Shown here: positions 1-5,924 of the stretch, in pieces
Position numbering within the stretch: position 1 is the stretch's first letter
Layout of the letters: every line of letters begins with the position of its first letter
Origin: Methanomicrobiaceae archaeon
GTDB lineage: Archaea > Halobacteriota > Methanomicrobia > Methanomicrobiales > Methanomicrobiaceae
Assembly: GCA_030628325.1 (NCBI GenBank)
Contig: DAOVRB010000077.1
Span: 1 to 5,924, forward strand
Direction: 5' to 3'
DNA: 5,924 nucleotides
Notes under the pieces: model-generated
The model's database searches: none
The model's input: the letters and a program-made list of their open reading frames with translations, nothing else
What the model was told of the DNA's origin: nothing
Program-made: the position numbers and the translations under genes

Positions 1-1386
1 GGGTCAGATAATAATCTCATTTACGGCAATGTCATCAATGCCACCAGGACCGGTGTCTTGTTTAACTATGCAAAGAACAACAATTTCACCGGCAATCGTG
101 TGACAAACACAGAATACAGTCATCTCATAAATAGCTATTTCAAATATTCAATGGACAGTTATCTGACAGGGAACCGGTTTGAGAATAATCTCTTTGATTC
201 GTATGAAGGTAATGCGCATGCGATCCGTATTACGGCTACCAGCGGAAATCACTTCATAAACAACACCCTTCTGAACCGGACCTATATCTCGATCGGAGGT
301 GACGGAAACACGGTCTCGGAGAATACCATCGGGGGTCCCTGCGAATACCATCGTGGAGCCATTGACATCAGTGAGGATGGGAACAGAGTCCTGAATAATA
401 CCATCAGAAACCACAAATACGGAATCCTGCTGTGGTCTGCTGACAATCTCCTGATGTCAGGAAATACCATAGAAGACTGCACCTATGGGTTCGGGTATGC
501 AGGCGACCTGATGTATGCCTCCAGCAGACTGGAACGGAATGTGATTGATAAAACAAACACCGTGGAAGGGAACCCGATCTACTGGATTGTGGGGGAGACG
601 GACAGGACATACAATTACTCCACCCTCATCCCTGCCCCCGGTTATCTTGCACTCATCAGATGCAGTAATATCACAGCATCTGATTTTTACATGGAGAATA
701 ATGTCCAGTCTCTTCTCATCTACCGGTCAGACAACATCAGCTTAAACGGGATCTCTGTCCATGGAAATGTCTTTCAGGGCATCCTCATCGGGGACTCTGC
801 AGACATTACGATCACGGAGTCTCACGCTGATTCAAACGGGCAGGATATGGTAGATAACAGTGGCTATGCAGGTATCTATGCGACAGATACCGAACGAATG
901 CAGATCATCCGCTCCACGATAACGGCCAATAATCCGACCGGAATCCTCCTCGGGTCCCACTGTCCGGATGTTTTTATTGAAGACTGCACAGTCACGAACA
1001 ACGGTCACACCACTGAGGCAGATGAATCATATGGAATACGGAATTCAAGATCAGAGAACGCCCGACTGACAGTGACAGGCTGCACCATCGGGAATGATTT
1101 TGTCTCCCGCCAGGGCATTGGTATCCAAAATCGCGCCCCGGATTCGCTTTTTTATAATAACAGGTTTGTCAACAATTCGATTATCCATGCAGAGAACGGG
1201 GATTCTGGTACCCGCTGGAATGTGACGCCTGTCCCTGGCACCAATGTCATCGGCGGGCCGTGGACTGCCGGAAATTTCTGGGATGACTATGCCGGGGCAG
1301 ATACCAACAATGACGGGCTGGGAGATACCCTGGTGCCGTATACCACCGGCTGGGCAGTCCCGGGAGAGGACTATCACCCTCTGGTG
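1..1386 (+). repeat. Parallel beta-helix rung repeats with terminal cap (NosD/PbH1 type), within the first gene
   Basis: This coding stretch carries degenerate rungs of roughly 20-25 residues with Asn at turns and alternating hydrophobic residues (for example YGILLWSADNLLMSGNTI, or GILLGSHCPDVFIEDCTV). That periodicity is the right-handed beta-helix signature. The last rungs (YNNRFVNNS) lead into the conserved cap at 1270-1386. Rungs vary in length and the DNA copies are too diverged to align as exact repeats. The number of missing N-terminal rungs is unknown. Confidence 0.85.
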
Positions 1387-3675
1387 GACACATTCACTCC
1401 GGACACAGATCCGCCGGTGATCATCATCCATGCACCTGTTGAGGGAGAAACCTACCCTGCAGCCAGTGTCCCCCTTACGGTCTCAAGCCCGGACAGTGAC
1501 GTAGCTGCCTGGTGGTATGCCCTTAATGGCGGAGCAAACGTGACGTTTGTCCCGGACATTATACTGCCGCCTCTCAACAACGGATCCCACACCATTCTCG
1601 TCGGGGTACGTGACATATCCGGCAATGAGAACAGTTCTGTGGTCACGTTCAATGCAGAAGTTGACACCACAGCACCATGCATCTCTGTCATCTCGCCTGT
1701 AGAGAATGCCACCTATACCACCCATGACATTCCCCTCAATGTCTCATCACCTGACAGCGACGTCTTCTCCTGGTGGTATGTCCTGGACGGCAGCGGAACA
1801 GTATTATTCACTCCGAATACGACACTCTCCTCTGTTGTAAACGGCACCCATCTGCTGCTCGTCTCTGTCGATGATATCGCAGGAAACGTGAATACCACAC
1901 CAGTGAACTTCACTGTGCAGGTTGCGGGACCCCCACCAACTCCTGATCCCACACCACCCCCCACCCCCGGAGGCGGGGACAATGACAATACGCCGCTCTT
2001 TGGATACCCCTTCCCTGTGGTGGAGGAGCCCGCCTTTACAATTCAGATTCTGACGCCGAAACCCGTACGGATGACCGAACGCTTCACAGAGGTCACGTAC
2101 ACCTCATCCAGGCCACTCTCCCGTGCATACTACCGGCTGGACGAAAGAGATATGGTGCAGGTAACGGCCGGTTCGGCAATCCCCATCGGCCGCCTGACCC
2201 TCGGCACTCATACAGTCACCGTAACAGGCGTGGATTACTTAGGCCGCTATGGTGAAGGGACAGTTGTCTTTGAGGTGATCCCCCTTGCACTGGGAGAAAC
2301 AGAAACTCTGGGTACCAGTGCATACCCCGACGAGGCGGTATTCAGCTTTACCGGCCAGAGAGTGAACTATACCCTCTCCTTTGAGGCTGAGACTGCCGCA
2401 GAAGAGACCGTTGGTGTCTTTGTAAACCGGCGCCTGACCGGAATCTGCGGAGAGGATGCGGTCGTCACTCCATCTGCTTTACGAAACGGGCAGGTAACAA
2501 CCATTGGTGACGTACGGACACACTGGCTGAGCTACTCTGTGCCAGTGCCCAAAGATATGGTAGTGCCGGATGAAGAGAATCTGCTCTCCTTCATCCACAC
2601 GAGAAACCCGTCACGCATCGAGGGCATTGCTGAATGGCACGTCCGTAATGTGATCTTTTCACCATCCCTGCAGGCATCTGCTCCGTCCATTGAGGTATTC
2701 ACCCCTGACCAGGCACGCGGCCCGGGTGAGGAGATGATGGCATGGGTGAAGATCGCAGGCATTGCTCCTGATGACAGGTATACCGCAACCGTATTTCTTG
2801 TAGCACCGGACGGAACAGAAATTCCGTTCCCTGAAGGGACAGGTGTGGTGGCACCCCTTGACAGATGTTATGTCACAAATAACCACCACGGCCGGCTTCC
2901 GGGCTCCTTTATCTTCACTAATGAGCAGAAAACAGGAACATACCGGCTGGCAGCGACCCTCACGCCTGAGGGAAGTGACCGGCTGATATCGCTGTCATCT
3001 GTTCCGGTATACTTCAGCAGGGTACCGTCAGTGAACCTCTACCAGAACCGTGCAGACCTCTCAGACGGAATGCAGCTTCGTGTCACTGCCGCTGTCACCA
3101 GAGGAGAGGAGGCCATAAATGCCTCACTGACTGTGATTCTTGAACCCCCAAAAAGCCCCGCTGTCTATCTGCCTGCCGGGACAGAAAGCTATGCTGCCAC
3201 CCGGATGGAACCTCTCACATCAGAGTATATGGTGCTGTTAAATGAACCCATCACCGATGCGTGGCAGGATGGCACCTATACCGTCCGTGCACGGCTCACT
3301 GACGGGGAAGGAACACCCATCGCAGAAGACACAATCACATTCTCCGTTTCACGGGATGACGGGACCCTTCAGGTGATATTCCCCCGTGATGCCAGAATAA
3401 AAACAGTTTCCGGGAGCAGAATCCGGCTGACAGATACTGTCACACGGGAGATTGTGCTGGAACGTATTTCCGGGAGTTCGGATAGAGGAGTCACCATGAC
3501 TGTGCCTGCAGGCACCTATCTCATAAGCGGTGAGTGCACCACTGCAGATGGCGGCCTGTGGATAATTCCCGCCGGTTCTGCCAACCGGGCAGTGATACAG
3601 GCAGGAAAAACAACCGCAAAAGAACTCTGTCTCCTGCCACCGGTTTCCGGCATGTATGCGGAGGTGATCTCATGA
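1..3675 (+). CDS. Large secreted NosD-type parallel beta-helix protein with Ig-like and jelly-roll modules (5' partial)
   Basis: The frame is open from base 1, so the start codon and presumably a signal peptide lie upstream; 1224 residues are visible. Visible residues 1-462 form an Asn-rich beta-helix, with repeated patterns such as GNTV..NTI, NRVLNNTI, YGILL and LLMSGNTI, as in NosD/PbH1 proteins. It closes with the cap GNFWDDYAGADTNNDGLGDT and DYHPLV; the D-T-N-N-D-G-L-G-D loop resembles calcium-binding loops. Residues 468-641 are two 87-residue Ig-like repeats, 642-678 a Pro-rich hinge, and 679-760 a third, divergent Ig-like unit. Residues 761-890 look like a jelly-roll (VFVN, WLSYSVPVP, NLLSF, EWHVRNV). 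Two beta-sandwich modules follow (about 897-1006 and 1010-1117), then a small beta domain (1121-1224). No membrane anchor or sorting signal is visible at the C-terminus (...PPVSGMYAEVIS). The stop overlaps the next start as ATGA. Known for the family: beta-helices of this type bind or process polysaccharides or act as surface proteins. No catalytic residues can be assigned here, so function is unknown. Confidence 0.93.
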   Translation, partial: GSDNNLIYGNVINATRTGVLFNYAKNNNFTGNRVTNTEYSHLINSYFKYSMDSYLTGNRFENNLFDSYEGNAHAIRITATSGNHFINNTLLNRTYISIGGDGNTVSENTIGGPCEYHRGAIDISEDGNRVLNNTIRNHKYGILLWSADNLLMSGNTIEDCTYGFGYAGDLMYASSRLERNVIDKTNTVEGNPIYWIVGETDRTYNYSTLIPAPGYLALIRCSNITASDFYMENNVQSLLIYRSDNISLNGISVHGNVFQGILIGDSADITITESHADSNGQDMVDNSGYAGIYATDTERMQIIRSTITANNPTGILLGSHCPDVFIEDCTVTNNGHTTEADESYGIRNSRSENARLTVTGCTIGNDFVSRQGIGIQNRAPDSLFYNNRFVNNSIIHAENGDSGTRWNVTPVPGTNVIGGPWTAGNFWDDYAGADTNNDGLGDTLVPYTTGWAVPGEDYHPLVDTFTPDTDPPVIIIHAPVEGETYPAASVPLTVSSPDSDVAAWWYALNGGANVTFVPDIILPPLNNGSHTILVGVRDISGNENSSVVTFNAEVDTTAPCISVISPVENATYTTHDIPLNVSSPDSDVFSWWYVLDGSGTVLFTPNTTLSSVVNGTHLLLVSVDDIAGNVNTTPVNFTVQVAGPPPTPDPTPPPTPGGGDNDNTPLFGYPFPVVEEPAFTIQILTPKPVRMTERFTEVTYTSSRPLSRAYYRLDERDMVQVTAGSAIPIGRLTLGTHTVTVTGVDYLGRYGEGTVVFEVIPLALGETETLGTSAYPDEAVFSFTGQRVNYTLSFEAETAAEETVGVFVNRRLTGICGEDAVVTPSALRNGQVTTIGDVRTHWLSYSVPVPKDMVVPDEENLLSFIHTRNPSRIEGIAEWHVRNVIFSPSLQASAPSIEVFTPDQARGPGEEMMAWVKIAGIAPDDRYTATVFLVAPDGTEIPFPEGTGVVAPLDRCYVTNNHHGRLPGSFIFTNEQKTGTYRLAATLTPEGSDRLISLSSVPVYFSRVPSVNLYQNRADLSDGMQLRVTAAVTRGEEAINASLTVILEPPKSPAVYLPAGTESYAATRMEPLTSEYMVLLNEPITDAWQDGTYTVRARLTDGEGTPIAEDTITFSVSRDDGTLQVIFPRDARIKTVSGSRIRLTDTVTREIVLERISGSSDRGVTMTVPAGTYLISGECTTADGGLWIIPAGSANRAVIQAGKTTAKELCLLPPVSGMYAEVIS
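1402..1923 (+). repeat. Tandem duplication of an 87-residue Ig-like domain
   Basis: Copy 1 (1402-1662) and copy 2 (1663-1923) are each exactly 261 bases and align without a gap. By hand count about 42 of 87 residues are identical. Shared landmarks are DT..P, the motif SSPDSDV..WWY.L, and DI.GN.N near the end. The pattern fits the Ig-like domains often found after beta-helices in methanogen surface proteins. The identical length implies a fairly recent internal duplication. A third, more diverged unit at 2035-2280 keeps the AYYRLD and LGTHTVTVTGVD equivalents and may be an older copy. Confidence 0.85.
1927..2034 (+). other. Proline/glycine-rich interdomain hinge
   Basis: The encoded segment begins GPPPTPDPTPPPTPGGGDND and continues with more Pro and Phe to about VVEEP. 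It is low-complexity and probably extended or flexible. It separates the sequon-rich beta-helix plus Ig pair from the C-terminal modules. The DNA is C-rich, with C-runs at 1930-1934, 1948-1950, 1957-1962 and 1964-1968. Confidence 0.8.
3660..3669 (+). promoter_or_regulatory. Very strong Shine-Dalgarno for the second gene
   Basis: GGAGGTGATC is a ten-base uninterrupted complement to the conserved 3' end of 16S rRNA. The GGAGG core ends 7 bases before the ATG at 3672. It fixes the start at 3672 rather than the ATG at 3678 (13 bases away) or any upstream in-frame start. It lies within the last codons of the preceding gene (Ala-Glu-Val-Ile-Ser-stop), which points to coupled re-initiation. Confidence 0.9.
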
Positions 3676-5693
3676 AGATGAGAACATACCTTGTGGTCCT
3701 GCTTCTCCTCGGCATCCTCTCCGCACCGGCTCTCGCTGCGACAGGCGGATGTTCGGCACCAACAGTCTATGTGACACACATTTCAGCGGGTGACACCATA
3801 CCGGCAGAGACGGCAGCCCTGCTAAACCTCCGGTTTGCACAGACCCTGCAGGAGGCAAATCCGGGTGTACGTGTCAGTTCAGCAGCAGAGATCAGTGAAC
3901 TCCTCCGGGATGAACAGGAGAGGATAGCAGCCGGTACAGATGACGGAACCATCGGGCAGAAGATCGGTGCAGAATATATGGCAGCACTATCTGTCAGGCA
4001 GGTAGGATCACGGTACGTGGTCACCTCATCCCTCTCAGACTCAGACCTCTTCATTGTGGTGGCCCGGGCATCTGCAGAAGCCACCTCAGAAGAAGGACCG
4101 GGCGCTGCCGTTGCAGAACAGGCGGCAGGCCTCGGAGATCTCGTAACCCTCATTCGTGCCCATGAAAAAGCGTACCCTGTACCGCCGCGTGGACCGTCAC
4201 TCTCTGTCACGATAAACCCCACATCAGTGACAGCAGAAGACATCCGGGATACCACTACCATGACGGCCAGAGTCACCAACTGTGCCGGTGACCCGGTGCC
4301 GGGCACAAAGGTCTTCTTTGAGAGCAATCCACCCAGAGGATGGGTAAGGGGTGATGGCGAATCCGAAGACCCCGGCTGGTCCGGATGGCAGTATGCCGTA
4401 ACCGGGGCGGACGGGATTGCACGTGCCACCTTCAGACTGGACCCCTCAAAGGGCACAGGCGCAGGAAAAACCACGGTCAGCATCGGAACAGACGGGCGTG
4501 GCAGAAAGGATGCAACGGCCCGTGTGGAGATCCCCATCACTGGTGTGATACTTGAGGCGTTCCCTGCGGCACCGGAGATCCCGCCCGAGGGGCAGACAGA
4601 TATCACAGTCTCTCTCTTTGAAGTGGCACCAGACCTGACCCGCCGCCCGCTTGCTGACCGAAGTCTCTATGTGGAAAAACACCGGCTCTCAGACGGGGTA
4701 CGTGTCATCCCGGCAGGAAGAACAGATAGCCGCGGAAACCCATACACCGATGCAAACGGTGAGGTGCTCCTGAAGTTTATCGCCGGAAAGAAGGAAGGTA
4801 CAGAACGGATACGCATCCTCTTCCAGGATGTCGGGACCGGATATGGTGACGCGGTGGAGACATGGGTGGAGATTCGGGTGAAGAAGGATGAATACGCAGG
4901 AACCGTAAACTGGAAGGAGTCCGGAAAAATGGCGTATGAATTTTCATTCCAGAGCATGCACGATTCCATCGCATATGATTATTCATTCAGCTTTACCGGA
5001 CGCACCACAAAAGAGAAGAGTACTGGAAAAGAACTGACTGATGCCTCATATGACTTCTATGATTCATACGATCTCTTCATCTCCGGCTATACCTACTATG
5101 AGAGCTCACCCACCAGTGAATACTGTGAAATCGTGCCCTTTGAGGAGGAATGGCAGGTGGACTCATCCATTCACGGCCGTGTCTCAGGGTATCCGACCAT
5201 TAACAGGGTTATGAAGGAAAAATTCTCGTCATTTGAGATCCCCGTCACCCCCTATCCAATACTGCTGCCTGCCACGGGCACCCATTCCTATGATCTCGCG
5301 GTGACATATTTCGTCCACGGCACGCCCCACAAGGGAACGGCCAGCGGTACGTTTTCCGCAGCAGGAACGCCCTCCGTCGGAGGGAGGAGGCCAATGACTT
5401 CCATCCGCATGGAGAGTCTGCCTCTGCTTTCTTCTGACGATCCGGATAAAGGGATCATTAAACTGCTCATGCGGCAGGGAGGCGGCATTGATGAGAAGAT
5501 GTCCACACTCAGGGATACAAAGATCACCGGGCTGATGGTTCAGACAGGGAAGAACGTCTATGAACGGTCATGGTCGACACGCGACGTCGGGTCGTACCAT
5601 GATACGCTCTTCACATTCTTTGGATCTGATGCGAGCATGGATCTGGACCAGTCGTTCAGGCGTAGTGTTACTCTAAGGGTGGTGAAATTATGA
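3672..5693 (+). CDS. Exported protein with CsgG/TolB-N-like N-terminal region, Big_1-type Ig domains and an unrecognised aromatic-rich C-terminal domain
   Basis: The product is 673 residues; the start is set by a perfect Shine-Dalgarno and ATGA overlap with the upstream gene. Residues 1-22 are a signal peptide (MKMR, a Leu/Val core, then APALA) with likely cleavage after Ala22. Residues about 30-166 read as an alternating alpha/beta fold: a strand (PTVYVTHI), a helix (LLNLRFAQTLQEAN), VRVSSAAEISELL, then IGQKIGAEYMAALSVRQVGSRYVVTSSLSD. That order resembles CsgG, LpoB and TolB-N-type exported domains; this is pattern recognition, not a confirmed match. Residues about 176-289 match the Big_1 (invasin-type) pattern: TTTMTARVTN..GDPVPGTKVFF, then GADGIARATF. 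Residues about 290-405 are a second Ig-like module (DANGEVLLKF). Residues 409-673 match no family I know and are rich in Tyr and Phe early on. There is no C-terminal membrane segment and no N-glycosylation sequon. It is probably extracellular or wall-associated. Whether it partners the flanking beta-helix proteins is inferred only from operon context. Confidence 0.92.
   Translation: MKMRTYLVVLLLLGILSAPALAATGGCSAPTVYVTHISAGDTIPAETAALLNLRFAQTLQEANPGVRVSSAAEISELLRDEQERIAAGTDDGTIGQKIGAEYMAALSVRQVGSRYVVTSSLSDSDLFIVVARASAEATSEEGPGAAVAEQAAGLGDLVTLIRAHEKAYPVPPRGPSLSVTINPTSVTAEDIRDTTTMTARVTNCAGDPVPGTKVFFESNPPRGWVRGDGESEDPGWSGWQYAVTGADGIARATFRLDPSKGTGAGKTTVSIGTDGRGRKDATARVEIPITGVILEAFPAAPEIPPEGQTDITVSLFEVAPDLTRRPLADRSLYVEKHRLSDGVRVIPAGRTDSRGNPYTDANGEVLLKFIAGKKEGTERIRILFQDVGTGYGDAVETWVEIRVKKDEYAGTVNWKESGKMAYEFSFQSMHDSIAYDYSFSFTGRTTKEKSTGKELTDASYDFYDSYDLFISGYTYYESSPTSEYCEIVPFEEEWQVDSSIHGRVSGYPTINRVMKEKFSSFEIPVTPYPILLPATGTHSYDLAVTYFVHGTPHKGTASGTFSAAGTPSVGGRRPMTSIRMESLPLLSSDDPDKGIIKLLMRQGGGIDEKMSTLRDTKITGLMVQTGKNVYERSWSTRDVGSYHDTLFTFFGSDASMDLDQSFRRSVTLRVVKL
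5681..5685 (+). promoter_or_regulatory. Shine-Dalgarno for the third gene
   Basis: GGTGA, within AGGGTGGTGA, ends 4 bases before the ATG at 5690 and matches the 16S anti-Shine-Dalgarno. It sits inside the final codons of the second gene. It is weaker than the site before the second gene. The start and the upstream stop overlap as ATGA (5690-5693). Confidence 0.75.
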
Positions 5694-5924
5694 ACGGAAA
5701 ACAGGTATGGACAGCCGCCATTCTTCTGCTTGTACTCGTGGCAGTGGGATGTGTACATGGCGAAATCCTCTCTGTTGCCCCCTCGGGAGGAGACTACTCA
5801 GCCCTGCAGCAGGCACTGGATGCGGCCTCACCGGGAGATGTAATTGAGATTGCATCAGGTACCTACCCGGGCGGGGTGATTGTTGATCTGCCTGTCACAC
5901 TCTCAGGAGAAGACGGTGCCACAA
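5690..5924 (+). CDS. Secreted NosD-type parallel beta-helix protein, N-terminus (3' partial)
   Basis: 78 codons are visible before the window ends. Residues 1-24 are a signal peptide: MNGKQVW, a hydrophobic core AAILLLVLVAV, then GCVHG. Cleavage could follow Gly24 (V-H-G). AVGC at residues 18-21 is a weak lipobox-like alternative in which Cys21 would be lipidated. The mature start reads ILSVAPSGGDYSALQQAL, then DAASPGDVIEIASGTYPGG and VIVDLPVTLSGED. This is the classic first rungs of a NosD/PbH1 beta-helix: an A-DAASPGD-I stretch, a SGTY turn, then a V-L-P-V-T-L-S-G-E strand. It is probably a paralogue of the first gene's beta-helix, although only the opposite ends of the two proteins are visible. 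The ATGA overlap and ribosome site show it is co-translated with the second gene. Substrate or ligand is unknown. Confidence 0.9.
   Translation, partial: MNGKQVWTAAILLLVLVAVGCVHGEILSVAPSGGDYSALQQALDAASPGDVIEIASGTYPGGVIVDLPVTLSGEDGAT

Noticed and set aside
3534..3671. Upstream extension of the second gene to the ATG at 3534
   Set aside because: The added residues are charged and unstructured, precede a clear signal peptide and overlap the first gene by over 140 bases. The perfect Shine-Dalgarno points to 3672.
58..3675. TTG at 58 as the start of the first gene
   Set aside because: The same frame is open from base 1 and encodes beta-helix sequence (SDNNLIYGNVINATRTG) before it. There is no ribosome site or signal peptide, so the gene simply begins upstream.
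4452..4475. Walker A-like GTGAGKTT in the second gene
   Set aside because: It is one residue short of GxxxxGK[ST] and lies inside the Big_1-type domain of an exported protein with no other nucleotide-binding motif.
3767..4606. 279-codon antisense reading frame opposite the second gene
   Set aside because: It lies wholly inside a well-supported gene, and its product shows no recognisable domain or signal. It looks like a composition shadow.
5370..5384. Inverted repeat CCCTCCG-T-CGGAGGG as a terminator or hairpin
   Set aside because: It is inside the coding region, the centre is too short for a normal loop unless pairs open, and no T-run follows. It is probably chance.

Overview
The window looks like part of the secretome of a methanogenic archaeon, most likely of the Methanomicrobiales. 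This inference rests on NosD-type parallel beta-helix proteins with the 'GNFWDDYAG' cap and Asn/Thr-rich Ig-like domains, a style common in secreted proteins of that group. It also rests on perfect Shine-Dalgarno sequences complementary to the 16S tail and on moderate-to-slightly-high GC. The species cannot be determined from the sequence.

Layout: all coding is on the + strand and there is essentially no intergenic DNA. (1) Positions 1-3675 hold the 3' part of a very large gene, open from the first base. It encodes a right-handed parallel beta-helix followed by two gapless 87-residue Ig-like repeats, a proline-rich hinge, a third divergent Ig-like unit, a probable jelly-roll domain, two further beta-sandwich modules and a small C-terminal beta domain. 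(2) Positions 3672-5693 hold a complete gene for a 673-residue exported protein. It has a signal peptide, an N-terminal region resembling the CsgG/LpoB/TolB-N type alpha/beta fold, a Big_1-type Ig domain, a second Ig-like module and an aromatic-rich C-terminal domain I do not recognise. (3) Positions 5690-5924 hold the 5' end of another signal-peptide-bearing NosD-type beta-helix gene, which runs off the window.

Both junctions are ATGA stop/start overlaps, each with a Shine-Dalgarno inside the last codons of the upstream gene, so the three genes look translationally coupled in one operon. The promoter would lie upstream of the window and the terminator downstream. All three products appear to be exported. 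The simplest reading is a set of cell-surface or extracellular proteins made together. Whether they form a complex, bind carbohydrate or act as adhesins is inference. No RNA gene, mobile element, CRISPR array, promoter or terminator is visible.
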